A DNA stretch of 64,000 nt from Blepharisma stoltei (lineage: Eukaryota; Ciliophora; Heterotrichea; Heterotrichida; Blepharismidae). Where the stretch lies: assembly GCA_914767885.1 (NCBI GenBank), contig CAJZBQ010000027.1, positions 496,001 through 560,000 of the forward strand, given 5' to 3'. The notes under the pieces were generated by a model, which worked only from the letters and a program-made list of their open reading frames with translations, was not told where the DNA came from and made no database searches. The stretch's first letter is position 1. Each line of letters opens with the position of its first letter. Position numbers and translations under genes: made by a program. Below, piece after piece: positions 32,945 to 44,300 of this stretch.

Positions 32945-35900
32945 ATGTTAGTAAGAGAATTCAGCTCCAAAAGTCACAAAACATTCGAACTCTTTATCAA
33001 AGCTCGAGACTTGGTGGCCCCAGCAACTTTAAACCCAATCTGTAGACTTCAGCTAAAGGTTGAAGACTCGAAATGAGTAGACTTGGGTTCAACAGAAGTA
33101 GTCTTTATGTCGAAGAATCCCAAATGGAAACAAAACATTATCATTGATCATTGCTTCGAAAAGAGTAGCGAGCTGCAATTTTCTATTTATTCTGGGGCAG
33201 ACTTTATTGGAAGCATAGAATGCACAAGCAACCATTTAATTGCAAGGCAACCTTTTATATCTCATATATTTAGAGGAACTATTAAGGAGATTACTGGGAC
33301 AATTGTGGTAAAAGCTGAAGAAGTCAGAGATCTAGAGTCAAAGATAAAAATATATCCCCTGAAATTCTATAAACGACTATTGAGCATTTTTTATTTTTTA
33401 AAATTAATTTAAAATTATCAATTTTTTTGAAAAGTAAAAACGAAAATGAGAAATCTCCGTCTATAATTATAAGATGCATAGTCAGTCTTAGACTGTATAA
33501 GATATTGTAATTGCCCGAGGATGGCGCTATCTTGCGCCATCCTCGGGCAATTTAAAAAATGGCCCCACACCGGGAATCGAACCCATGTGGGGCCATTTTT
33601 TGGTGCGTGGAAGTCGATGCTCTCCACTAACCAAAAATGGCCCCACACGTGGGTTCAATTCCCAGCGTGGGGCCATTTTTTGATTGCCCGAGGATGGTGC
33701 AAGATAGCGCCATCCTCGGGCAATTAGCATAAGTGTCCTGGACATATTTTTTTCTATTGGCACTCTGCTGGAATATAGCGATCTATTATGGTGCATAAAT
33801 TATATAGGATTGGTTGGGCATCATTTAGACGCTATGGACTTTGGAGGAAAAAGCGACCCGTATCTTATATTTTATAGACTCCTGCAGGATGATTCCTGAT
33901 CTGAATGCTATAGGACAGAAATAATTTACAAAACGCTTGATCCTGTATGGAAACCTTTTGAGATAAACTTGCATCAGCTCTGCGGCAGCGATCCCAATCG
34001 ATCAATAAAAATCGAATGTTTTGATTGAGACCGGTGCAGCTCAGATGATTTTATTGGGCAGGTAACAGTGACATTGCGAGAGTTATTGCGGGCAGGCTCT
34101 CAATTTGCACTAATATTGCCCGCTCCCGGCTATAGATTGGACTATGCCCGATCTCTGCCGAAAAACTCGGGGGGTTGTCTGTGTCACTTCAAGGTGACAA
34201 GTCAACTCCCCGAGTTGGCAAATCACTTAATGGTGGCTATTTGCCAACTCGGGAGTTGACTCGTCACCTCGAAGTGACGCCGACAACCCCCCGAGTTTTC
34301 CGGCAGAGATCGGGCATAGTCCAATCTATAGCCGGGAACGGGCTATAAACCATTCCAAAACATCTCGCAAAGGCTACACCAATTCAGGAATTTTAGAGGT
34401 CACCAGCTCTACAATCACAAGAAATTACTCATACATGGACTACTTGCAGAATGGAACATCAATCAAGCTAATCGTGGCAATTGATTTTACTTCTTCTAAT
34501 GGAGATCACACAGATATTCACTCCTTGCATTATTTGAAAAAAATATGCGTAGACAGAAGATGGACTACTAGACACATTCCATATGACCAGGTAGGAACCG
34601 TCCGATGGAGTTGAAAAAAATTATTTCTCCCTGTCTCTGCCAGATAGGCTAGACATGCTTTGCATCGCACTTGGTCTTTGCTTATCGGACTAAAGGGGCA
34701 TTTGCAAGAGCAGGTCTAATTTAATGAGTTAATCCTTAGGTAGGGATTTACGCCAGATAGGCGAACTGTAGTCTATCTGTTTATGGTTTTTTATAGCACT
34801 TAATTTAAACTTGCATTATTCTAATTCCAGTATACAAAATGAATACCAAAGAGCCATTGAGGCAGTCATCAAGATCATAGAAATTTATGACGAAGACAAA
34901 AAAATCGCTATATTTGGGTTCGGAGGGAGGCCTATTTGAATTCGGGACATAAGTCACTGCTTTTCTTTGACTAGAAGCGAATCAAATCCTTACGTAGTAG
35001 GGCATGAGAAAATAATAGAAACCTATATAAAAGAGCTCCCAAATATAGAACTAGAAGGACCTACATATTTTAGATGGATTTTACTCCTCCGAAAAAATTC
35101 CCATTTTGGGTAAAAATTACCTCCTGAGTAATAAAAAAAAATTTTTTGATAAAATAAATTGATCTTAATGGGCTCTATTGAAGGACGGAGCTAGAGTCTA
35201 TAGCGGGAAGGGTTAAAAAGTAACATGAAAAAAATGGTTGGCAAGTGTAAACAAAGTTGAAAGCAAGACTGCAAGTTTTAAAATGAACTTTATCATTAAA
35301 ATTAATTTTTAAATTAAAGATACAGTTTTAGACTTTCATATCGAAGTATTATTAAGGCAGAAAGGAGACATTATCTTCTATTTAAAAAATGCTCTTTGAG
35401 ACAAAAACATATCGGAAATAGATTTTGTAATTTTATGTCAGAGGTTTTCAAAAAAATTCATTTTTTCAAATTTAAAAATTACGGGCTTGCTTGCCAACCT
35501 TTTTAAACCTGCCAACCATTTTTTGGCACACCACTTTTTAATCCTTTCTGGCTATAGAGTCTAGCTCCTTCCTTCAATAGAGTCCATTAAGCCTTCCCCT
35601 TCTATTTTAACTGTTCGATAAAAAAAAGCTATCAGGATTATATGCTATAAATGGTAACTAGTATGAACTCTCTAGTTAACTCTATTAAATTCTACAAATT
35701 AAATAAGTTTTTGTGAATTGAGATTTTTTATAAAAACATTAAACTTCATGAGCAAACATTTTTTTCACTCACGAAAAGGGGAATTAGAGATGGCGAATGA
35801 TAAAGCTAGAGAAAAAACTGATGGATCGATATATAATGTATTACTTATAATTACAGATGGAGATATTGACGATTTTCCTGCATCTCGAGATTTGATTGTA

Positions 35901-36179
35901 GAATCATCGAGGCTTCCGATGAGTGTTATTATTATTGGAGTTGGAGGGGAATGCTTTTCTAATATGTATAGGCTGGATTCAGATAGTGGAGTTCTTAAAG
36001 ATCATAATCAGCGCGAAGCTTTACGAGATTGTGTCCAATTTGTACCATTTAGACAATATATGAGCTCTCCTGAAAGCTTTGAATCAAAAATTTTAGAAGA
36101 GATCCCTTCACAAATAGAGTCGTACATGAAGCTGGCTAATATAAAGCCACTTCTAATGAAGTGTCCATTTTCTGATTAG
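32945..36179 (+). CDS. Copine (520-534 aa) interrupted by four IESs
   Basis: ATG at 32945, TAG at 36177-36179. Four IESs (33351-33804, 34114-34345, about 34592-34832, 35082-35784) are removed; the total is then a multiple of three. Domains: C2A (residues 1-135), C2B with the classic calcium-loop sequence DAMDFGGKSDPYLIFYR and a second loop CFDWDRCSSDDFIG, a linker SRKGYTNSG, then the copine vWA domain starting AIDFTSSNGD and containing AIFGFGGR and LLIITDGDIDD. Copines are calcium-dependent phospholipid-binding proteins recruited to membranes. TGA encodes Trp in both C2B loops. It is the most heavily interrupted gene in the window. Confidence 0.9.
33351..33804. mobile_element. IES (454 bp) with nested palindromes in copine
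   Basis: Joining TA 33351 to TA 33805 gives KIKIGLVGHHLDAMDF, the expected C2A-C2B junction. Inside, two copies of a GCCCGAGGATGGCGC hairpin (about 33512-33551 and 33682-33722) flank two copies of an AATGGCCCCACAC-type palindrome, giving a nested foldback. Confidence 0.82.
33561..33636 (-). other. tRNA-like remnant, possibly tRNA-Gly derived
   Basis: On the minus strand, TTGGTTAGTGGAGAGCATC resembles a tRNA A box and D arm, GACTTCCACGC resembles a TCC anticodon loop, and TGGGTTCGATTCCCGGTG is a good T arm/B box. It ends GTGGGGCCA. Length is tRNA-like. The acceptor and anticodon stems do not pair properly, so it is a degenerate, not a functional, tRNA. Confidence 0.45.
34114..34345. mobile_element. 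Near-perfect palindromic IES (232 bp) in copine
   Basis: Arms of about 110 bp mirror each other from GCCCGCTCCCGGCTATAGAT through ACTCGGGGGGTTGTC to GACTTGTCACC-type sequence, around a centre near 34225. Excision joins SQFALI to NHSKTSRKGY in frame. Confidence 0.87.
34592..34832. mobile_element. IES (about 241 bp, left end uncertain) in copine
   Basis: The right TA is 34833. Left TA 34592 gives PYDQVQNEYQRAI; TA 34550 gives KKICVQNEYQRAI. Both are in frame; the second matches the usual copine spacing better. The interior is GC-richer with partial inverted repeats around CCAGATAGGC. Confidence 0.65.
35082..35784. mobile_element. MITE family 1 IES (703 bp) carrying a nested foldback element
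   Basis: The ends TTACTCCTCCG and CACTCACGAAAAGGGGAATTAG are worn family 1 ends. Excision gives FRWILEMANDKAREK in frame. An unrelated element at 35163-35592 with ~90-bp inverted arms (TCTTAATGGGCTCTATTGAA outward end) is inserted in the core, which explains the unusual length. Confidence 0.82.
35163..35592. repeat. Foldback element nested in the copine MITE
   Basis: The left arm (35163-35255) is matched in inverted orientation at about 35505-35592, including GGAGCTAGAGTCTATAGC and the GGTTGGCA motif. The AT-rich middle has no coding frame. Confidence 0.75.
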
Positions 36180-36495
36180 CATTCGAAATTAATCATTTAT
36201 TCCATCTAAATATCTGAGCCTTAATATAAGCCACAGCTATCTGCTAAATTTTGAACAGGATAAAGCAATCTCTTCTGTTTGCCCATAAATTAGTCACATT
36301 TTAATCTATAGTTGAAATGGAAGTGATTTTCTTCTGCTATTCAAAGTATTTCCTGCCAATTAATAATTTTCATATATAAATTTCAATTATTTTTCTCTCA
36401 GCTCCCCTATCTTCTAATTCAATTTCATTCATCTTCCAACTTGTTTGTCCTTCATAGCATTTTCATATTCTTTTATTAAATTTTAATCTGTGGTA
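36180..36495. other. Spacer between copine and EF-Tu genes
   Basis: A 316-bp AT-rich stretch. No gene, repeat or clear promoter element seen. Confidence 0.5.
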
Positions 36496-37791
36496 ATGCT
36501 GCGTGTATTAACCAGATCATTCGCTAAGTATATCCGTGACAAGCCTCACTTGAACGTTGGCACTGTAGGACACATTGATCATGGTAAAACTACTCTTACC
36601 GCTGCTATCACACACTATCTCCACCAAAAAGGCATGGCTGAAGAAAGGACATATGAACAAATCGATTGTGCTCCTGAAGAAAAAGCCAGAGGTATTACCA
36701 TCAATACAAGCACCCTTGAATATCAAACAGACAAGCGCCACTATTCTCATATGGACTGTCCTGGACACGCTGATTATGTTAAGAATATGATTACTGGAGC
36801 TGCGAGAATGGATGGAGCCATTCTTGTAGTTTCTGCTCGTGAAGGGCTTATGCCTCAGACAAGAGAGCACGTCCTATTGTGTAGGCAAACTGGAGTAAAA
36901 AGCATCGTGGTCTTTATGAACAAATGTGACTTACTACCAGACCCTGAGCTTCAAGAAATCGTAGAAATGGAAGTGAGAGAAGTCCTTAATAAGTACGAGT
37001 ATGATGGAGAGCATACTAGATTTGTAAAAGGATCTGCTTTATGTGCATTGAATGAGCCAGATTCTGAATACGGGATTAAAAAAATTCAAGAACTGCTTGA
37101 TGCAATGGACGATTCATTGGTAATCCCTGAGAGGCCAAAGGACAAGCCATTCTTTTTAAGTGTAGAAGGAAGCTATAATATTGCAGGAAGAGGGTGTGTG
37201 GTCACTGGAACAATTGAGCACGGAGTTATCAAGCCAGGCGCTGACGCTGATCTAATTGGGATTAAAAAAGACCCAGTAAGGACTGCTGTAATCAGTGTCG
37301 AGACATTTAAGAAAACATTAGATGTCGGAGAGCCCGGCGACAATGTAGGTGTGCTATTAAGAGGCTTAAGAAAAGAAGATATTCATAGAGGGCAAGCTGT
37401 AACACCACCTAATTCATATCAAACTAACTTTAACTTTGAAGGGCAACTCTACGTCTTAAAAGAAGACGAAGGTGGAAGAAAAAAGCCATTTTTCTCTGGA
37501 TTCGCCCCTCAATGTTTTATTAGAACTGCTGATATCCAGTCTAAAATCATGTTCCCAGAAGAGAAAAAAATGGCTGTAGGAGGTGACCACTTTGCAGCAA
37601 AATTCAAGCTTCAAATGCCGCTGCCTCTGTATGTAGGAGCTAGATTTGCCCTGAGAGAAGGAGGAAAAACAGTTGGAGCTGGAGTTATTACCAAATTATT
37701 GCCTGATGAAGATGAAGATATCCAAGGAGAAAAAAATAGAAAGAAAAAGGCAGGACCAGGAGCAGGAGCAAAATCTCCAACTAAGAAGTAA
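36496..37791 (+). CDS. TUFM: Mitochondrial elongation factor Tu (431 aa)
   Basis: ATG at 36496 (GTG six bases upstream is not used in this reading). A short basic presequence ([16 protein letters not shown]) fits mitochondrial import. GTP-binding motifs: GHIDHGKTT (G1), the RGITIN switch, DCPGHADY (G3), NKCD (G4) and SAL (G5). Domains 2 and 3 follow ([34 protein letters not shown]). The lysine-rich tail of about 30 residues is longer than in bacterial EF-Tu. It delivers aminoacyl-tRNA to mitochondrial ribosomes. No intron or IES. Confidence 0.95.
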   Translation: MLRVLTRSFAKYIRDKPHLNVGTVGHIDHGKTTLTAAITHYLHQKGMAEERTYEQIDCAPEEKARGITINTSTLEYQTDKRHYSHMDCPGHADYVKNMITGAARMDGAILVVSAREGLMPQTREHVLLCRQTGVKSIVVFMNKCDLLPDPELQEIVEMEVREVLNKYEYDGEHTRFVKGSALCALNEPDSEYGIKKIQELLDAMDDSLVIPERPKDKPFFLSVEGSYNIAGRGCVVTGTIEHGVIKPGADADLIGIKKDPVRTAVISVETFKKTLDVGEPGDNVGVLLRGLRKEDIHRGQAVTPPNSYQTNFNFEGQLYVLKEDEGGRKKPFFSGFAPQCFIRTADIQSKIMFPEEKKMAVGGDHFAAKFKLQMPLPLYVGARFALREGGKTVGAGVITKLLPDEDEDIQGEKNRKKKAGPGAGAKSPTKK

Positions 37792-38389
37792 TAAGAAATT
37801 TATTTATTATTAAATCTTTTTTAAATAAATTGCTTTAATAAAGGTACCGATTTATTAAGAAATTTGAAGGATATTAATATGTGGAATATAACTGAAATAT
37901 TCTCAATAAATAATGGAATAATAAAGTAGAAAAGAGTCTTGCCAATTGTAAGAAAATTAAATTTTTTTAAAATTTTTTTTTTGATTTAAAGATGATAGAA
38001 ATCACTTGCGTGCTTATAAGAAACTATTTAATTATAAAACTATAAAATTACTTTTATCAGAAACTGTTTTGATGTTGGAGAGATAAAAAGGGCTAAGGAA
38101 ATTATGGAAATGAAGGCTTTGGATATATCTCTAATTTTAATAAAATTATGTTTGCAGATTAGTATTAGATATAAATAAATATAAAGAATCTAGATATCAA
38201 ATTTCTGGCATGGAATCTCTATCTTCTTTTATAAATTTAATTAACAGTCCTAAATTTAGGAAAAAGAGATTTGCTAAAATATAGCTTTTAGAAGGCAAAA
38301 TCATCTTACTGCTATATAACCCTTATCAGAAATATCTTTCCCCTCACCATAATTTAAGTGATTTATATTTGAGAAATGGGAGATAAAAT
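37792..38389. other. AT-rich spacer, no gene seen
   Basis: A ~600-bp stretch with no supported frame and no recognisable MITE end. Confidence 0.5.
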
Positions 38390-39061
38390 ATGAATGCATC
38401 ATCATCTCTTGTAGAGGATAATCGAGCCAGAAGTCCTCCACGCCGAAGCAGCCAAGAAAATATAAGATTTCGAGGGAGAGCAATAAAACTGAAGAGTAAT
38501 CCTTTATTTCGATTCAACTATTTTGCCGCATGCTATAACACAAACTATAACATGGTCAATGGAGTAAGATTCAAAAATATCCAACGGAACAGATTTTACT
38601 ATTGGCTTTATCCTTTATTTAGAGTCAGATATATAGTTGTCAGTCTCGCACTTAGTTTTGTACCTTTTTTCAACCTGTTGTGACTGTTAATTTTGATCGC
38701 TCTCTGGGGAATTTATGAAAAAGGCCATAGAGTCTATAAAGACAACAGAAAGCAGGTCGAGAATCCTTTTGAAAGAATGGTTTACAACCCAGAAATGTGT
38801 GAAAAATACAGGTGCATGAATAAGTTTTTAGAGGTCCCTGTGGAATATATTCAGAATGAAGAGATCAAAGCATCAGTCAGGGATGGAAGAGTTCAGATAA
38901 TGATTTACAATGACAAATTTAAGGCGATGTTTTATGGATTTACTAAATACAGATGAATTCATATCACTCATATATGCTTAAGCATCAGCATTATTTTGGC
39001 AGATTACCTTTTGCTTTATCACTTCGTGGATTTTGATCCAGCAAATCCCAGTGGGATCTAA
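38390..39061 (+). CDS. Small membrane protein of unknown function (223 aa)
   Basis: A single exon, 224 codons, ATG at 38390, TGA read as Trp twice. The N-terminal ~45 residues are polar and basic (SPPRRSSQENIRFRGR). A hydrophobic hairpin lies at about residues 80-108 (VVSLALSFVPFFNLLW...LIALWGIYEKG), and a second hydrophobic stretch near the C-terminus (ICLSISIILADYLLLYHFV). The part between is soluble and charged. Not recognised; an endomembrane protein is inferred. Confidence 0.7.
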
Positions 39062-39184
39062 GAAAAGCGGGTTAACGCCAAACAAAAGGTTTAATTGATA
39101 ACCCTAACAAAGTGTATACATAATAATACAATAACTTTGCATTTGCAATATGTGAATTTTTAATTATCTAAAATTATTTTATAT

Positions 39185-40030
39185 CTATTTCAAAGAGAGT
39201 CACATTAGGAACGATAACTCATCAATTTCTGCTTTTTTATTATAGCACAAATTAAGGATTGGCTTATTGTTTTTAATTGCTTCCACAATTCCGGCATCAA
39301 TTAACTTATTTAAGTTTCCATAATTGGGTTTGCCATTAGGATCCTAAATAGACTATACTATTATAAGAGCATTGATGCAGCTCATAAGAAAGGTTGCATT
39401 GACTGTGTTAAGTTCTAAAAATTTTAATAGTTCTCCGTCTCCTTTGAATTTAAAAAACACTTTTTGTGCTTTCTCTCTTCTATAGAGAATTATTTTGCAG
39501 GTATCCATAGCCAAATCTCCCAATATCGGTGAAGGAAATAAGGCAAATAATGGCTTATATACATTAAAATTCAGTATCTCGTATATCGTTGATTCTGTTG
39601 CGTTTTTTAAAGTTCTGTTTAGGAGCTTGAGGGAAAACTCTTGTAGAGTTTCATCAGGAGAGTATAAATTTGTGACAATTGCACCAATCACTCCTTTGAT
39701 ATAGTACTGAATTTTGTTTGATTCTTCTAAAGCTCCTTCTGCTAAGTATGCAATTGCTAAGCAGCCAATTGTTTTTGGAGGTCTTTCTCACCCTTGGTCT
39801 TTTATATCAGATATATTAATAGGGTCTCTATGATATATCAATTTAAATAAGTCGCTTCATTTACTGTTAGCTCTCAAAAATTTAATTTTTACTATTAAAT
39901 CAGTATCAGAATTACTGGTAAAGAATTGATAAGATTGTATAGGTATTGTTTTTGGTATATCAAAGTATAGCTTTGGCATGTCAGAAGCTTTCTGAATTTA
40001 TATTACTGTTCGGATTTCACAGCAGCCCAT
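39185..40030 (-). CDS. ARM-like helical protein with possible lipidated N-terminus (271 aa)
   Basis: Stop TAG at 39185-39187. Two 15-nt introns (39992-40006, 39344-39358) are needed. The ATG at 40028-40030 gives MGCCEIRTKASD and a length of exactly 272 codons. MGCC suggests N-myristoylation plus palmitoylation. The body is helical, ARM/HEAT-like (KTIGCLAIAYLAEGALEES; EFSLKLLNRTLKNATES). The start is open to question because an ARM-like frame continues upstream in another phase (see findings). Partner unknown. Confidence 0.65.
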
Positions 40031-40517
40031 TTTTTTAATATGAATAAAGTATCCATATATTGAAATCCATTTATAATAGCCATATAGCCTGGCAAGGCTC
40101 TTGGATTGCTTAGAGACCCAATCGCTTCTCTCAAAATTGAGAAGTAGACGGAGTTAGCTCACTCTTATTTAGGTAATATAAAAATTTATAAATACTGACT
40201 CTCAATTAGAACTGCCAACTTCTATTAGTTGCAAACTTGCCAAGCTAAGTAACAATTTTGGACCTTAGCGATCAATAGACTTCTAATGCTATAAACGGTA
40301 TTTAAATTATTGCTATTATAAAGTTATCTTTTTCCATATTTTAAAATTTAACTTTTCTCTAAAACCTAGAGCCTTACAATGCGGTAGACTTATAATAATA
40401 CAAAGAAATTTAAATAAAGAGATATCGATTTGTCTAGAATTTTATTCACAAGTGAACTATCTTTAGCGTTTCGCCAGAGAATGCTTTATAAAATTATGCA
40501 GAGAACCATCAAAACTT
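40031..40517. other. Spacer with an out-of-phase ARM-like open frame
   Basis: On the minus strand 40003-40155 reads NSVYFSILREAIGSLSNPR, then MAIINGFQYMDTLFILKKW and ends at TAA overlapping the start of the ARM-like gene. It may be a remnant of a duplicated copy. The remainder shows no gene. Confidence 0.35.
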
Positions 40518-41330
40518 ATGCAAAAACTTATAATTAATATGAACGTAAGCGTATTATGTGTACAATTTTGCCCAGTCTATAAAGATCCTCAGGCATCAAT
40601 GGAAAAAGTCAGCTCTATGCTTGCTAATTTTATAAATGCTGACATTGTTGTCCTTCCTGAAATGGCGTTTCCTGGTTACACATTTGATGATATCGAAGAC
40701 ATAAGACCATACCTTGAATTACCAAACTCAGAATATCCAACTTTTAGATGGTGCAGAGACCAAGCGCAACGACTGGGAGCACACATCTTCTGTGGTTACC
40801 CTGAAAAATATGAAGAAGGAGGCTATAATTCTATGATGGTCTTGAATCCTCAAGGCGTACTTATAAAGAATTATAGGAAGCATCATCTTTATGTAATTGA
40901 CAAAAATTGGTCAAGAGAAGGAGAAATATTCGACTCAGTTACGATAACAGTAGCAGAAAATCAATTAATTGTAGGGCTTGGAATCTGTATGGACATAAAT
41001 CCTTATGAATTCAGAGACTATGATCTGCACGAATTGGCTGACTTTTGGCAGTCTCAAAACGTTGACTTGTGTGCATTTTGTACAAACTGGACTTATACTG
41101 ATGGAGATGAATTGCAATTGTTGAATTATTGGCTGTGGAGGCTGGAGCCTTTGCTGAAAACTCAAAGAAAAGTTTATTTTTTAGCAGCTGATAGGATTGG
41201 AGAAGAAAAAGGAACCAAATATAGTGGAGCAAGCTGTGTAATTGAGTTAAGCTCAAAGCCAAGATTACTCGGGATGCTAGAGAGAACAGTAGAAAGCGTG
41301 CTATTGTGTAATATTAGAATAGATAAATAG
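40518..41330 (+). CDS. Nitrilase-superfamily amidohydrolase, NTA1-like (270 aa)
   Basis: ATG at 40518 (a second at 40539). The Glu-Lys-Cys triad of carbon-nitrogen hydrolases is visible: LPEMAFPGY (Glu), YRKHHLY (Lys) and GLGICMDINPYEF (Cys). The sequence around the Cys and the FCTNWTYTDGD segment resemble the yeast NTA1-type N-terminal amidase, which deamidates N-terminal Asn/Gln in the N-degron pathway. Other members of the superfamily act on ureides or deaminated glutathione, so the substrate is not certain. Single exon. Confidence 0.8.
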   Translation: MQKLIINMNVSVLCVQFCPVYKDPQASMEKVSSMLANFINADIVVLPEMAFPGYTFDDIEDIRPYLELPNSEYPTFRWCRDQAQRLGAHIFCGYPEKYEEGGYNSMMVLNPQGVLIKNYRKHHLYVIDKNWSREGEIFDSVTITVAENQLIVGLGICMDINPYEFRDYDLHELADFWQSQNVDLCAFCTNWTYTDGDELQLLNYWLWRLEPLLKTQRKVYFLAADRIGEEKGTKYSGASCVIELSSKPRLLGMLERTVESVLLCNIRIDK

Positions 41331-41345
41331 GGTTAGAGATATTTA

Positions 41346-44300
41346 TTATCTAATTATGAATTTTTTCCGAATCAGATGGCCTCTATAAACTGATTGTATG
41401 AATATTACAGCTTCTCTTATCCCTTTATATATATTGTGACATTGGTGCATTCTGACAGCACTTTGAATTAAAAATATTTTTTTCTTGATTTTCTCATATC
41501 GCTTTCTCTGAATGAAACCTCTTATGTAAGCTTGAATCATTGCAAGCATTTGAAACAGATTTTTATGTTTCTGAACTTCAGGCTTCTTTATTTCAATTGA
41601 TGTGGATTCCAGTACTAGTTTCTTATTAATTGGATCTGATTGAATTATTTTTTCTATTGTCTCTTTTTTAGGCTTATCAGAGCTCTGGCTTCTCTTTTCT
41701 CTTGCCTGTGATGGCGGCATAGTTTCAGTCTGGCATGAAGTTTCTACCAAAGACGCTTTAGCATCGAAAAGATCTTTCCCGACCTCTTTATTTACCTTAA
41801 TCCTCTTATTTCTATATCATTTTTGTATTTTTCCAGCAGCCACATTTCTTTCACTTTTTATTTTTAAATATCTTTTTCTATCTCGATAGCCTCTGAAATG
41901 TTTCTGGATGTTTTGGGCTGCATTTTCTCTTTTTTGCAATCATTCCCTTACTTCCCTTTATAATGAATACGATGGTGGCGATAATATATGTCCTCACCGA
42001 AGACTCATCATCGTGGGCTCCAAAATGGCTTTATAGCCTACACCAAGGCTCAGGCTCTTCCATTCTAACTCCCCCCCCCCTCCGTGAGCGAACAAAAAAA
42101 TTTTGTTCGCTCACGGAGGGGGGTTATTTTTTTTTTTTTTAAAAAAAATTTATATATATAAATTTTATAAAAAATATTTTTTTTCGAAATTTAAAAAAAT
42201 CCTAATTTGCAAAAATTGGGAAGCAAATATTAATTTAATTTGCAAAATTTATGTTTTAAAACGCAATTTGTTTAAAATTAAACAGAATTAGCTCTAGATT
42301 TCATTATACTAATTATCACTTATATATCAAAATTTTTTTCCATTAAAATTTTTTCTATTAAAAAAATTTTTGTTCACTCACGGAGGGTGGGTTTTTGGTC
42401 AAAAAATGGCGATTTTTCTAATGGTTTTGTTCGCTCACGGAGGGGGGGGGGGAGTAAGTATTCTGTATAATTGCCTTATGGGGTAAGTGGCTGTGAAAGT
42501 CAGCCGGTGGCCATTTCAGTCCAAGTATTAGTTATTCTTTACCAGCCAGTTTCGGAGGGACATGGCTCTTTTTTTCTGGGTTTCACCCTTCCTCAAGGTC
42601 CAAGAGGATTTATTGGGCTGATCTTTACCTCTATAGCTACCCGCAAGATACACAACATCGTGGGGTCTTCGTGACCTCGAAACTGAGGGACGTGGTGCAA
42701 GCCTTAGTTTTGGGATAAGACTGGTATTGATGGGCCAGATAACCAATGCTAATCCTGGAAAGCAATTGCCCTGTAGTCACAAACTTGCAGAGGCATCAAA
42801 TCTGAAGGACCTTAAGACTCTTAATTTTAAAATTCCTTCTCTTTGGATTTTTCTTGCAGCAAACCCTCTTCTTCTCTTTTCTATCTCTTTTTTGGAAATT
42901 TTTTTGGGCTCTTCTTCAAGCTCTTTCAAAGGTTGGCACATTGCTTCAAAATCGTGAAGTTTTTTTTGAAGATTTTGTAATTGTCCTTCTATATTAATTA
43001 TTCGGGAATCAAAGCTCATATCAAATTTTCTGATAGACTTTGTACTGGTTTCTGGAGAATTTGAAAATTTACTGGAAGGCTGAGATGTAAGATCAGGCTT
43101 GATGATTGGCTTTATGAACTTTTTTCTCAAAGCATTAGGAGTTTTAATTGTTTCTATTGGCTTCAAATTTGTTTTTTTCTTACTTTCCCCCTCCGTGAGT
43201 GAACTAAACCATTAGAAAAATCGCCATTTTTTGCCCAAAAACCCACCCTCCGTGAGTGAACAAAAATTGTTTTAATAGAAAAATTTTTTATGGAAAAAAT
43301 TTGAGCTAATTCTGTTTAATTTTAAACTAATTGCTTTTTAAAACATAAATTTTATAATTTAAATTAATATTTGGTTTCCAATTTTTTGCGAATTAGGATT
43401 TTTTTATATTTCGAAAAAAAATATTTTTTTTATAAAATTTATATATAAATTTTTTAAAAAAAAAATTAACCCCCCTCCGTGAGTGAACAAAATTTTTTTG
43501 TTCACTTACGGAGGGGGGGGAGTTAGTGATTCTAACTGAATAATTTCCTGGATTTTGAGTTTTATCTTTATACATAGGTTGCATTCTTTCTCCCGTAAGA
43601 AACCGTGCATTTGTGAGTCCAGCTGACTCCGAAAAAGCTCCTGATGGCATAGGCTCAAGCTTATTTTTCTTCTCAATTGTTAAACTTTTATTTGGTGGTT
43701 GCACTTTATTTTCTTCATCCCAATGCCCACTTTCCAGTTCAATTTCGTCTAAGCTGTTTCTTTCTTTATTTCTTAATTGCTCTCTCCTTAATTCCTGTTT
43801 TAGCACATGATTGAGAGTTGAATTTCTAGTTGATGTATCGTGCCTTGATGACGAAAGCTTTGCCTTGCTATTGGCTAGGCTATTTAGAGATTCCAGTTTC
43901 CCCACTTTTTGGCTTTGCTTTGAATTTTTATTCAGTGCTGTTCCAATAAGCTGTGTAACCGGGTGCACTGACCCCAAGTGTTCATGGGCAATTTCTCACC
44001 CTTTCATAAAAAAATCTTGGGCTTCTTTTATTTTATCTAGAAATTCTTGTTCGATCCCTACATTATGATATGCAATCGCAAGCGTCGTTTTCGTGTTTAA
44101 ATTTTGCTCAGCAGCTTGATTTAGTATCTTTATTGCTTTTAACCCATGACTAACCGCTTCTTCATGCAAATCAAGCTGAGATTTAATCGCACATATATTC
44201 AAAAGGGTTCCAGCAAGATTCACATTATCAATAGAACTTTCTGACTCACACTCCAGTGCTTCCGACAAATATTTCAGAGCTTTTAAAGGATTATTAATCC

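Noticed and set aside
33521-33796. Open frames over the copine IES palindrome on both strands
   Set aside because: They follow from a stop-poor GC-rich hairpin and are removed with the IES.
36517-36870. Open frames antisense to EF-Tu, MORN and coiled-coil genes
   Set aside because: They are shadows of strong coding regions and have no domain of their own.
40155-40318. IES upstream of the ARM-like gene as part of one long gene
   Set aside because: Including it breaks the multiple-of-three test; the MGCC start without it passes.
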